This document shows, one piece after another, positions 37,984 through 48,476 of a DNA stretch of 64,000 nucleotides. This DNA is from JACVRN01 sp963715565 (lineage in GTDB: Bacteria > Acidobacteriota > Blastocatellia > Pyrinomonadales > Pyrinomonadaceae). Where the stretch lies: positions 2,728,001 to 2,792,000 of the forward strand of contig OY970256.1 of the NCBI GenBank assembly GCA_963715565.1. The letters are read 5' to 3'. The first letter of the stretch is position 1. Each line of letters opens with the position of its first letter. The position numbers and the translations under genes were made by a program. A model generated the notes under the pieces. The model was not told where the DNA came from, did no database searches, and saw only the letters and a program-made list of their open reading frames with translations.

Positions 37984-40608
37984 CTACTTCTGTCCGCCTC
38001 TCAAGCGTTGGGCGAGTGTGCGTATGACGCTTGAGGCGATGGTGGGGTCGACGTTGAGTGAGGCGCGGAAGGCTCTGCCGTCGAGGCGCAGGACGCGTAC
38101 GCCCGCGTCTCCGGCTACGAGGGTCGCGGAGCGCGGCGCGGGGTCGAGGACGGCCATCTCGCCTATAAAGCCTCCGGCGCGTTCGGTCGCCACCACGCGG
38201 TTTGCGCCCGCGCCGTCTCCCTTCAAGACCTTCACGTCGCCTGCCAAAAGGATAAAGACTTCGTTGCCCGGCTCGCCTTCGAGACAGAGAGCTTCGCCCG
38301 CCGCGTACTCGTCTTCGCTGCACGCGCGCGCCAGCTCCGCCAATCCTTCGGGCGCAATCGTCGAGAAGATGGGAGCGGAGCGCAAGGCAATCATTTTTTC
38401 AATCGTGATGAGACCGGCGTGGTCGCTCCCTTCCGTTTGGCCTTGCGCGGTGCGCTCTCTTAAATGCTGCGCCGTCTCGCGCACGACTTGATGCTCGTCC
38501 TGATTCAAACGTTCGAGAATGCGTTCACCCGCCGCGCCGCGCTCGCCCAAAGCATAGAGCGCGACGGCGCGCACGTACGGGTCAACGCTCTCGGTGCGCG
38601 CCGCGAGCATGTCGGTCAGGGTCGGAAGCGATGCTTCAAGTACGGATGTTTCGCGGTACGCGGTGAGCAGGCGGTCTGCTATGACGGGCGCGACCGTGTC
38701 GCGTAATCTTTCGACCACGCTCAGGCGCTCTCTATCGTCCGCGCTGGCGAGCCCTGCGCGCACGGCGCGTCCTTCTTCATCTTCGAGCGTAAAACTCAGG
38801 CCGCGCATCAGGCGGTCTATGGCGCGCGCGCGGCGGCGGCGCAGGAGGTCCGTGAGAAAATCGTGGGTCGGCGTGCGGTGCAGCTCAAGCGCCTGCATGG
38901 TCTTGGCCGCGCGCTCTATGGAGCTAATCTCTTCGGCCAGCCGCGTCGCCATCCCTTGCGAGCCGCCCAGAATTTCGTCGAGCACCGCCGCGTGCTCTTC
39001 TCGCGTGACGCGGTATTCGGCGCGCAACTGCGTGATCAGCCGGTCGTCGGGCGCGCCTTCGGAAGCAAAGACGCCTTCGAGATAGCTTCTGAGCGCGTGC
39101 TCGTAGGTTTCAAGCTGAAGGCGCTTCTCTGCGGAAATCTGTTTCGAGGGGTCGTTCAAAATAGCGCGCTCTTCTTCCGCAAGCGCTTCCATCACCTTGT
39201 CGTGATCCGCCTTCTTAATCTGCAACTGGTTACGCAAAGATTCAAGCAGCTGCACTTCCTCGCGCGTCACAAAACCGTTGGCGAGAGTCTCGCGCACGGC
39301 GTCCTTGTAGATTTCCAGAACTTGCGCAAACCCTCGCGCGCTCTCCTTAGACTTAATAGTGTGGATGATGAAAGCTTCGCGCAAGTCTTTGGGCGGAGTG
39401 ATGTCGGTCCACTCCCAACGCTTGATAATATTTTTGGCGAGCGTCTCTTCTGCAAACGTCTTCTGCGTGCGACGAAGCCTGCGCGCCAGAAAGAGCGTGG
39501 CGGTCAGGACGACGGTGATGATGAAAAGCTGGGGCACGACCCAAGGGGCTTTCCAGAGCGTCGGCGCGCCAGCGAAGCTGTAGAAGGTAACAAACGCCAG
39601 AAAGGCCGCTATGGAAAACATCACGTGACGCACGCGCGAGTCGTCCGTCTCCGTGTCGCGCTTTTTCAGCCAGCGACCGACGGGCTTTTCCAGAAGCGAA
39701 AGCAAGAGGTAACTCACGAGCCCGCACACGGCTAGAGTGATGATGGCGGCAGCGGCGCGCGGGACCAGGGGGAGAAAGAAAAAGCCTGCGGTCTCAGCAT
39801 TGTGTCCCGGCAGAAACGCCCAGTGCACGACCTTGGGCTCGTTGACCCACTTGCCTCCGAAGTAGTACGCCCACGTGCCGGATTGCAGGTAGTAATAAAA
39901 ATAGAAGCCGAAGACGAGGCCGGGGAATGCGAAGTAGACAAACTTTTTAGGCTTGGAGGAAATCTCTTTCCAGTAGCCGTTCTCTTCGTTGATGTCCGGA
40001 CAGAGTTTTTTGCAGGCGGTGCACTTGGCACACTGCGAGTTCTGCGTCTCACGAAGTCCGTGCGGCTCCGTGTAAATCTTTTCGATGAAGGAGAGCGGGC
40101 AGATGTAGTTGCACCATGTCTTGCCCGTGTAGAACGCGCCGAAGATGAGCGCGGCCAGCGCAATCAAAACAAAGAAGGCCGCGATGGCGTGGCCGTCGCC
40201 GTTGGTGGCAATGAGACGCGCCCACAGCGAGAAGAAAAAGATTGAGAGCGCGACGTAGTAATAATTGGCTTCAATCCACGGAGAAACTTTTTTGACGCCG
40301 GGCCGACGGAGCCGGACGGGAATCTGCGCGAAGAACGCCAGGGGGCAAAGCCTGCGCCAGCGATGATAGCCGACCAGCACTATAAAGAGCGGCAGCGCCG
40401 CCACCACCATCGTCCACACGATGCGCCCCGCGAAGGGCTGCATCACGGCGAGATGAGCAAACAAAGGGACGGACAGAAAGACTACGAGCGCGACCCACTT
40501 AATGGGCTCGACCCACCATTCCACGTCAACCGCCTCGCGCTTTTGGGCAGCAACGGGCAGCGACTTGGAAGTCGGCGTAGCGGGCGATCTAGGTGCAGCA
40601 ACAGCCAT
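37984..40608 (-). CDS. Membrane 4Fe-4S (NapH/CcoG-like) protein with HEAT-like and cyclic-nucleotide-binding domains
   Basis: An 874-residue protein. Several TM helices in residues 35-165 and again near 215-380 surround cytoplasmic iron-sulfur motifs: CPLAFF (Cys88), TWCNYICPLSF (Cys166, Cys170) and CAKCTACKKLCP (Cys193, 196, 199, 203), a [4Fe-4S] ferredoxin site as in NapH, NosR and CcoG. A long charged helical part (400-650) resembles DnaJ/TerB-like or structural helices. HEAT-like repeats lie near 650-740, and a cyclic-nucleotide-binding domain occupies about 750-865 (LCLEGEPGNEVFILLAGDVKV, in part; GGFIGEMAVL). It may pass electrons across or along the membrane under nucleotide or conformational control. 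It follows the aromatic cluster, which lacks boxA, so an electron-donor role is worth testing. It is preceded by a family B hairpin. Confidence 0.82.
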   Translation of the reverse strand: MAVAAPRSPATPTSKSLPVAAQKREAVDVEWWVEPIKWVALVVFLSVPLFAHLAVMQPFAGRIVWTMVVAALPLFIVLVGYHRWRRLCPLAFFAQIPVRLRRPGVKKVSPWIEANYYYVALSIFFFSLWARLIATNGDGHAIAAFFVLIALAALIFGAFYTGKTWCNYICPLSFIEKIYTEPHGLRETQNSQCAKCTACKKLCPDINEENGYWKEISSKPKKFVYFAFPGLVFGFYFYYYLQSGTWAYYFGGKWVNEPKVVHWAFLPGHNAETAGFFFLPLVPRAAAAIITLAVCGLVSYLLLSLLEKPVGRWLKKRDTETDDSRVRHVMFSIAAFLAFVTFYSFAGAPTLWKAPWVVPQLFIITVVLTATLFLARRLRRTQKTFAEETLAKNIIKRWEWTDITPPKDLREAFIIHTIKSKESARGFAQVLEIYKDAVRETLANGFVTREEVQLLESLRNQLQIKKADHDKVMEALAEEERAILNDPSKQISAEKRLQLETYEHALRSYLEGVFASEGAPDDRLITQLRAEYRVTREEHAAVLDEILGGSQGMATRLAEEISSIERAAKTMQALELHRTPTHDFLTDLLRRRRARAIDRLMRGLSFTLEDEEGRAVRAGLASADDRERLSVVERLRDTVAPVIADRLLTAYRETSVLEASLPTLTDMLAARTESVDPYVRAVALYALGERGAAGERILERLNQDEHQVVRETAQHLRERTAQGQTEGSDHAGLITIEKMIALRSAPIFSTIAPEGLAELARACSEDEYAAGEALCLEGEPGNEVFILLAGDVKVLKGDGAGANRVVATERAGGFIGEMAVLDPAPRSATLVAGDAGVRVLRLDGRAFRASLNVDPTIASSVIRTLAQRLRGGQK

Positions 40609-40615
40609 AATTAAA

Positions 40616-40676
40616 GTAAGCAGTAAGCAGTGAGCAGTAAGCAGTCGAACGAAATGTTTTTACTGCTTACTGCTCA
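40616..40676. repeat. Heptamer-repeat hairpin, family B
   Basis: AGTAAGC, AGTAAGC, AGTGAGC, AGTAAGC, the loop AGTCGAACGAAATG (family B loop), then CTGCTTA, CTGCTCA. It lies 7 bp upstream of the 4Fe-4S protein start, replacing any ribosome binding site. The 270 bp from here to 40946 show no gene. Confidence 0.9.
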
Positions 40677-40946
40677 CCGCGCGCTCTGGGGGCTACGACC
40701 TTTTCTCATAATTCTTTGAGAACTTCGATTGTGAAAGCGTGGTTCCAGTCGCGTGCGCCACTTGAGAGAGTTAAAGGAGCGCACAGGCAAACGTCGCTAT
40801 CGCGTCGAGAATGGAAACTACCGGGAGTCTGTCAATCTCTGATTACACAACCATATTCAAACCTCTCGGGGCACACTTGTCAAGCGGCCCTTTCAACAAG
40901 AAAGAGGGAGATCAAAGGCGTGACGCAAAGCACGGTCAAGGATTGC

Positions 40947-42362
40947 TTAATTGCGCTTATCAAGATTGTAGTCGCGCAGCCGCCGGTAGAGCGTGGAGGG
41001 CGAAATGCCGAGGATTTCCGCAGTTTTGCCGCGATGCCAGCCCGTTTGTTCGAGCGCGGCGAGGATTTGCTGTCGTTCGACTTCGCGCAGGGATGCGGGT
41101 GTGGCGTCCACAGTGGAAGCAGACGCGCCTTCTCCCGAACTTTGCGGCGACGCACTCACCATCACGGGCACGGGCCGGTTCGCGCGTCGCACGACTTCGG
41201 GCGGAAGCTCGTTCAACGTGATGCGCCCGTCGTTCGCCAGAAGCAGCGCGCGCTCAAGGCAGTTGCGAAGCTGGCGAACGTTGCCGGGCCAGTCGTAAGC
41301 ACGCAAAGCTTCAAGAGCTTCTTCTGTCAGCTCCGGTTGATGCGCGCCGCCGCCCAGTTGTTTGATGAGATGAGCGGCCAGTGGCTCTATGTCCTCCGGG
41401 CGCTCGCGCAAAGGCATGAGGGAAATCTGAAAGCCGTTGACGCGGTAGAGAAGGTCCGAGCGGAACGTGCCGTCTGTGACGACCATGTCGAGGTTGCGGT
41501 TGGTGGCCGCGACGATGCGGACATTGACCTCTACTTTGCGCACACCGCCGACGCGATAAAAGGTGCGCGTCTCAATCGCACGGAGCAACTTGGACTGAAG
41601 CTGTATGGGCAGCTCCGTAATTTCGTCCAGAAAGAGCGTGCCGCCGTCTGCCAGTTCTATCAGGCCGAGCTTGCGTGCCTTCGCGCCCGAGAACGCGCCC
41701 GCTTCGTAGCCAAACAATTCCGATTCAAGCAGCGATTCCTGAAAGGCAGCGCAGTTCAAATCGACAAAGGAAGAGCCCGCGCGGGATGATAGACGATGAA
41801 TAGCGTGGGCGATTAATTCCTTGCCCGTGCCCGATTCGCCCGTGATGAGCACGCTTGCGTCCGAAGGCGCAACACGTTCAACGAGCCGCATGGCTTCGCG
41901 CATGGCCTCTGAAACGGAAACTATCTCGGGCATCGCGGATTGACGCGCAAGCTGCTGTCGCAGACGTTGATTGTCAACACGAAGCCTGCGTTTCTCTGCG
42001 GCCTGTTTGACGAGCGCATCAAGTTCCGTGATGCGATAAGGCTTGGTTAAATAATCGTAAGCTCCGAGCTTCATGGCCTCGATCGCCGTCTCGACCGTGG
42101 CGTGGCCTGTGAGCATGATGACTTCGGGCGGGTTGGGGCGCTCGTGTATGCGGCGTAACAATTCCATGCCGTCCATGCGCGGCATATTGATATCACACAG
42201 GAGCACGTCCACGTTTCCTTCTTCGAGGCGACGCAGGGCGGCTTCACCGTCGGGCGCGACCTGTACGCGGTGACCCATGCGCTGAAGCTCTTTCTGGATG
42301 ACAAGGCGCAGATTTGCCTCATCCTCTGCAACAAGGATTCGTGTGGGCGTCTGTTCAGTCAA
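40947..42362 (-). CDS. NtrC-family sigma54-dependent response regulator
   Basis: A 471-residue protein. The receiver domain (residues 8-120) has the phosphoacceptor Asp in LLCDINMPRMDG and the conserved Lys in YLTKPY. The AAA+ domain (about 145-385) has Walker A GESGTGKE, Walker B GGTLFLDE, sensor VRIVAATNRN and the arginine-finger region FRSDLLYRVNGF. The Fis-type HTH at the C-terminus is AEILGISPSTLYRRLRDY. The sigma54-contacting loop reads GAFSGA instead of the usual GAFTGA. It activates sigma54 promoters after phosphorylation. It is encoded 20 bp downstream of the hybrid kinase gene, its likely partner. Confidence 0.95.
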   Translation of the reverse strand: MTEQTPTRILVAEDEANLRLVIQKELQRMGHRVQVAPDGEAALRRLEEGNVDVLLCDINMPRMDGMELLRRIHERPNPPEVIMLTGHATVETAIEAMKLGAYDYLTKPYRITELDALVKQAAEKRRLRVDNQRLRQQLARQSAMPEIVSVSEAMREAMRLVERVAPSDASVLITGESGTGKELIAHAIHRLSSRAGSSFVDLNCAAFQESLLESELFGYEAGAFSGAKARKLGLIELADGGTLFLDEITELPIQLQSKLLRAIETRTFYRVGGVRKVEVNVRIVAATNRNLDMVVTDGTFRSDLLYRVNGFQISLMPLRERPEDIEPLAAHLIKQLGGGAHQPELTEEALEALRAYDWPGNVRQLRNCLERALLLANDGRITLNELPPEVVRRANRPVPVMVSASPQSSGEGASASTVDATPASLREVERQQILAALEQTGWHRGKTAEILGISPSTLYRRLRDYNLDKRN

Positions 42363-42382
42363 TCTTCAAGGTCTCCGTCCGA

Positions 42383-44416
42383 TTAGGCTCTCGCGCCGGG
42401 AAGCGAGATAGTGAAAGTCGTGCCGACTCCAACAGTGGATTGTACGTCAAGGCGGCCGCCATGCTCCGTTACAATACCATAACAGACCGCCAATCCAAGC
42501 CCCGTTCCACGCCCCACTTCTTTGGTCGTAAAGAAAGGATCGAAGATTTTCATCAGGTTCTCGCTCGGGATACCGATGCCTGTGTCCGAGATAGAGACCA
42601 CGACCTGCCCGTCCCTGTTGTGGGCGCTCAACAAGAGGCGGCCTCCGTCGGGCATGGCGTCGATGGCGTTGGTGGCAAGCGCAATCACGGCCTGCTGCAA
42701 CTGTCCCTCGTCGCCCAGAACGGGCCAGAGAAGCTCGTCCGCTTCCACCTGAATCTCTATCCCCATCCCTCGCTTCTGATGCGCGACGAGGCGCGCGGCT
42801 GAAGCGATGACCTCATCCATCTGCACGGGCATGTGCTCGCCCGCACGCGCGCGGCTGAAATCAAGCAGGCCGTTGGTGATGGTCTTGCAGCGAAAAGCTT
42901 CCGAGCGAATCAGGCCCAGGTATTCGCGCAGGTCTTCCTTTTCGGTCGAGCCGTCAAACGCGCCTTCGGTGACGCGCGACTCCAAAGCCTCTGCGCAGGC
43001 CGAGATGGTTGCAAGCGGATTGTTGATTTCGTGCACGACGCCTGCGGCAAGGCGTCCGACGGCGGCGAGTTTTTCGGCGCGGGCAATCGCGCGGTTGGCT
43101 TCGACGCGCGCGGTGATGTCTTCGCCGACGGTGATGACGTGAGTGATGTCGCCTTGGTCGTTGCGCATGGGAATCTTGCTGACGAGCCAGTGGCGCGTCT
43201 CGCCTGCGGGCGTCTGCGTCTCCTGTTCCAGTCGCTCAATCTGCCCGGTCTTGAAGGCCTGTCGAAACTCTCGTTCTAAAACTTCGCGCTTCTGCCTTGT
43301 TAAGACCTCGAAGATGTTGCGGCCCATCGCCTCGCTTCGCGGAATGCCCTGACCGCCCAGCTCGCGGTTGCGATTCCACGCGACGATGCGATTCTCGCGG
43401 TCAATCGCGTAGAGCGACACGGGCAAGCTGTCGATAATCATTTCGGTGAAGCGGCGCTGCGCTTCGGCTTCGGCGGTGCGGCGCTCTACTTCGCGCGCGA
43501 GGTTGACGGAAGAATCGCGCGCGGCCTTGTAAAGCGTCGAGACGTGCGCGGCCAGAGCAGCCTGTTGCGCCGCAGCGTCTGCAAGCCTGCGCTCGGTCTC
43601 GCCGCAATCGGCGCGCGAGTCGAAGCAGACAACGAGCGCGCCCTGCGTGCGGTCGTCAAAGCGCAGCGGCGCGACATATTCAACCGCGTGCTTGTCGTCG
43701 CGCACGAAAAAATTTTCCTTCTCTTCAAAGAACGACGAGCGGGAAGAGGCTGGCGTTTTGAGCCACGCCGCGAGCCTCTCTTCGTGTATGAGCGATGAGC
43801 CTTCGGCGCTCCCCTCGCGGTCGAAGACGCACGCGGCAGTGCCGCGCGGGCTCACCTTCAACACACAGGCGCAGAGCGCCGCGTTTGCTCCTTCGTAAGT
43901 CGCGCCCGCCACGCGGCGCACGACCTGTTCCGGCTCAAGCGCGCGCAGAAGACCACGCCCGAGATCGGCCAGAAAACTCAGCTCGCGGTTACTGCCCAGA
44001 AGGTCGCGCTCGCGCTGCGCCGTTTCGAGATGCGAGCTGACACGCGTTAAAAGCTCAAGCGGTGTCGAAGGCTTGACGATGTAATCGTCCGCGCCCGCCG
44101 CAAAGGCTTCGACCTTGCGATTCTCGTCGTCCGAGGCCGAGAGCATGACGACGGGCAACTGCCTTGTATTGGCCTGCGCGCGCAAGAGTCGGCACAGGGC
44201 CAGACCGCCGACTCCGGGCATCTCTACATCAAGCAGGACCAGATCGCAGGATTCCTGATGGAGCATGCGCAGTGCCGTCGGCGCATCCGGGGCGACGAGC
44301 GTGCGATGGCCCGCCGCTTCAAAGACGCGGCGCAAACTCTTGCGCACGCTCGATTCGTCGTCAACGATGAGCAGCGTCGCGCCCGATTCATTTATTCCGG
44401 CCTGAGCTTGAGACAT
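42383..44416 (-). CDS. Sensor histidine kinase with N-terminal receiver, GAF and PAS domains
   Basis: A 677-residue soluble protein: receiver (about 10-130, phosphoacceptor in LVLLDVEMPG), a GAF-like domain (150-300), PAS (roughly 330-440, IIDSLPVSLYAIDRENRIVA in part), HisKA with the H-box GVVHEINNPLA, and HATPase with NAIDAMPDGG (N box), DTGIGIP (G1) and GTGLGLAV (G2). No membrane segment is present, so it senses a cytoplasmic signal. A receiver at the N-terminus suggests input from another kinase or a feedback. The start ATG 44416 (MSQAQAG) is preferred to the frame from 44467. It sits directly upstream of the NtrC-type gene and forms an operon with it. Confidence 0.93.
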   Translation of the reverse strand: MSQAQAGINESGATLLIVDDESSVRKSLRRVFEAAGHRTLVAPDAPTALRMLHQESCDLVLLDVEMPGVGGLALCRLLRAQANTRQLPVVMLSASDDENRKVEAFAAGADDYIVKPSTPLELLTRVSSHLETAQRERDLLGSNRELSFLADLGRGLLRALEPEQVVRRVAGATYEGANAALCACVLKVSPRGTAACVFDREGSAEGSSLIHEERLAAWLKTPASSRSSFFEEKENFFVRDDKHAVEYVAPLRFDDRTQGALVVCFDSRADCGETERRLADAAAQQAALAAHVSTLYKAARDSSVNLAREVERRTAEAEAQRRFTEMIIDSLPVSLYAIDRENRIVAWNRNRELGGQGIPRSEAMGRNIFEVLTRQKREVLEREFRQAFKTGQIERLEQETQTPAGETRHWLVSKIPMRNDQGDITHVITVGEDITARVEANRAIARAEKLAAVGRLAAGVVHEINNPLATISACAEALESRVTEGAFDGSTEKEDLREYLGLIRSEAFRCKTITNGLLDFSRARAGEHMPVQMDEVIASAARLVAHQKRGMGIEIQVEADELLWPVLGDEGQLQQAVIALATNAIDAMPDGGRLLLSAHNRDGQVVVSISDTGIGIPSENLMKIFDPFFTTKEVGRGTGLGLAVCYGIVTEHGGRLDVQSTVGVGTTFTISLPGARA

Positions 44417-44547
44417 GCTTGCAATCAATCCTGAAAGAGCCCGAAGTCTGACATTCAAGTGCGGCACGCATTATAAAAAGCTGTTTCGAGCATGCGCGCC
44501 CACCTTCCTGGATTGAAAGCGATGCGGAAAGCTTTGTCAAGACAAAG

Positions 44548-44819
44548 AAAAGAGGTCAGAGGTTAGAGGTTAGAGGTTAGTAAGAAGCATTAAGCCCCGC
44601 GAGGGGCGGTATAACAGTAGCCCGGCACGTCAGTGCCGGGACAACGTCGTCACCATTGTCTAGAGCCCCGGAGGGGCGACATAGATTGATGTCGCCCCTC
44701 CGGGGCTCAATGATTTATTCGCTGCTTATTCCCACGGCTGACGCCGTGGGCTACTGTTATACCGCCCCTTTGCAGGGGCTCAATCTGCTTTTACTAACCT
44801 CCGACCTCTGACCTCTTTT
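44548..44819. repeat. Heptamer-repeat hairpin, family G (GAGGTTA), with a composite element in its loop
   Basis: The left arm (44548-44582) reads AGAGGTCAGAGGTTAGAGG and further GAGGTTA units. The right arm (44791-44819) reads CTAACCTCCGACCTCTGACC and CTCTTTT. The 208-bp loop is occupied by the five-hairpin composite element, so the two repeat classes are nested. Confidence 0.88.
44591..44783. repeat. Composite palindromic element, copy 2 (five hairpins)
   Basis: Outer hairpins are TAAGCCCCGCGAGGGGCGG and ACCGCCCCTTTGCAGGGGCT. The next pair is AGTAGCCCGGCACGTCAGTG with GCCGGG closing, and CCCACGGCTGACGCCGTGGG-CTACTG. The central arms are AGAGCCCCGGAGGGGCGACA and its complement. The order and spacing are the same as at 5211-5402, with changed bases compensated across the stems. 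Confidence 0.88.
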
Positions 44820-44821
44820 CT

Positions 44822-47314
<2,493 letters not shown>

Positions 47315-47346
47315 CTCTATGAGCTTCACTTGCCTCCTATAAAGCA

Positions 47347-47421
47347 GTGACAAGTGACAGGTGACGAGTTAAAACCTTGTTCTTACTTGTCACTCGTCAC
47401 TTGTCACTTGTCACTTGTCTT
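47347..47421. repeat. Heptamer-repeat hairpin, family A
   Basis: GTGACAA, GTGACAG, GTGACGA, loop with CTTGTTCTTACTTGTCAC, then TCGTCAC and three or four TTGTCAC units. The left arm is 18 bp upstream of the possible GTG start of the HD-GYP gene, and the AGGAGG site lies between them. Confidence 0.88.
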
Positions 47422-47432
47422 GTCCTCTCGTT

Positions 47433-47483
47433 CCTGCCGCCGCAGGCGTTGACCGGGAGCAACTCGGCAACGCCTGCGGCAGG
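47433..47483. repeat. GC-rich inverted repeat
   Basis: CCTGCCGCCGCAGGCGTT and AACGCCTGCGGCAGG form a 15-bp stem with a 3-base bulge (extra CGC in the left arm) and an 18-base loop. No T run follows. Confidence 0.75.
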
Positions 47484-47973
47484 GTTTGGGCAAGCGAGCG
47501 GGCAGACCGTGTATGCACTCGGGCATCCCGCTCTTTCAGGGGTGAGAGGTCGTCGAGAGAAAGCTTTTTGTAGCGCACGTTCCGTGTGGCCTTCTCTCCG
47601 TTATCAAAATTGGTGCGGCTTGCGAACTCCGTGCGGTGAGTTCGGGAAACCACCCATCGGGCGCTTCCGAAGCCGCGCCATCTTTAATAACAAGCCGCGT
47701 GCCGCCAGCCGTAGCGTCCCGGCTTGAACGGCTAAACGCTTGTAAGCTCTCTGTTTATGAGAAACACGCGGCGGCCTTGATGGTTCTTGTGGTCTTGTCT
47801 GGCGTCTAACTGACAGGTCAAATTGATGATTCGGTCAATCTTCTACGAACTGGCCGCCCGCTCTACTTCCTGAGACCCGGCGCGGATAACTCAGGGTCAA
47901 TTCGGGATTTCGACGTTAAATCATAGAAAGATTTACACTTATTCCGTTACGAACAAGGACAAAAGCCACTCGG

Positions 47974-48026
47974 ACAGGAGCAATCCCTTCGGGGATAACA
48001 ATTATCCCCGAAGGGATTGCTCCTGT
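47974..48026. repeat. Perfect 25-bp inverted repeat at the edge of the 21-bp array
   Basis: The left arm (47974-47998) begins ACAGGAGCAATCCC and ends GGGGATAA. After the loop CAA, the right arm (48002-48026) is its exact reverse complement. The right half is made of array-type sequence, so an inverted unit seems to have been added at the array end. Confidence 0.9.
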
Positions 48027-48272
48027 CTCCACGGGGATTACTCCTGTCCCCAAAGAGATAACTCTAATCTCCAAAGAGATCGGAGCTATCTCTAAGGGAA
48101 TTAGAGTTATCCCCAAAGGGTTAGCTCTTATCTCTTGAGGGATTGCGCCTGTCCCCGAAGGAATTGGAGCTATCTCTAAAGGAATTGCTCCAATCCCTGT
48201 AGGGATAGCTCCAATCTCCACAGGGATAACTCCTATCCGAATGTGGTTAGCTCCAATTCCTTTAGAGATAGC
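48013..48272. repeat. 21-bp tandem array, about 12.4 diverged units
   Basis: Twelve consecutive units of exactly 21 bp and a partial one. Each unit follows the pattern GGRATWRCTCC-WATCYCC-AAA (for example GGGATAGCTCCAATCTCC plus ACA). Units differ at a third or more of positions, yet no unit changes length. Each is a near-palindrome (GGGAT...ATCCC). In one frame on either strand it reads as a seven-residue repeat like G-I-A-P-I-P-x, with stops on the plus strand. Confidence 0.85.
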
Positions 48273-48278
48273 CTGCGT

Positions 48279-48309
48279 ACGAGTTTGAATTGCGCTGTTT
48301 CAAACTCGT
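48279..48309. repeat. Small perfect inverted repeat
   Basis: ACGAGTTTGAA (48279-48289) and TTCAAACTCGT (48299-48309), 11-bp arms and a 9-base loop, directly after the 21-bp array. Confidence 0.8.
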
Positions 48310-48352
48310 CTTGCGTTGCGCACGGTTGACACCGGAGCGCGTGACGGTGCAA

Positions 48353-48466
48353 CCTCGGAAGAAAGTAAGCAGTAAGCAGTGAGCAGTAAAAGAAACCGAA
48401 TGGGAATCAGGTTGAGCGGCTTTTCGTTCGACTGCTTACTGCTTACTGCTTACTTTCTTCCGAGGC
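48353..48466. repeat. Heptamer-repeat hairpin, family B, with extended unique arms
   Basis: The family B units (AGTAAGC, AGTAAGC, AGTGAGC) are flanked outside by CCTCGGAAGAA on the left and TTCTTCCGAGG on the right, so each perfect arm is about 28 bp. The loop contains TTTTCGTTCGACTGC, as in other copies. It ends 10 bp before the MFS gene start. Confidence 0.9.
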
Positions 48467-48476
48467 GGTTAAGTTT

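Larger units (their letters stand above)
47422..48476. other. About 1 kb gene-poor, repeat-dense region
   Basis: No convincing gene on either strand. It contains, in order: a GC-rich hairpin (47433-47483), about 480 bp with nothing recognisable, a perfect 25-bp inverted repeat (47974-48026), a 21-bp tandem array (48013-48272), an 11-bp inverted repeat (48279-48309) and a family B hairpin with long arms (48353-48466). Frames at 47377-47727 (plus) and 47916-48221 (minus) consist mainly of repeat translation. Confidence 0.7.

Noticed and set aside
47377..47727. 116-codon plus-strand frame after the HD-GYP gene
   Set aside because: It starts inside the family A repeat and runs through a GC-rich hairpin; the translation has low complexity.
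47916..48221. Heptapeptide-repeat open frame on the minus strand across the 21-bp array
   Set aside because: It starts at GTG inside the array and has no ribosome binding site, and the plus strand reads almost the same kind of peptide because the units are near-palindromic. Kept as a repeat with a note, not as a gene.
47974..48272. CRISPR array
   Set aside because: Units are contiguous 21-bp repeats without unique spacers and there are no cas genes.
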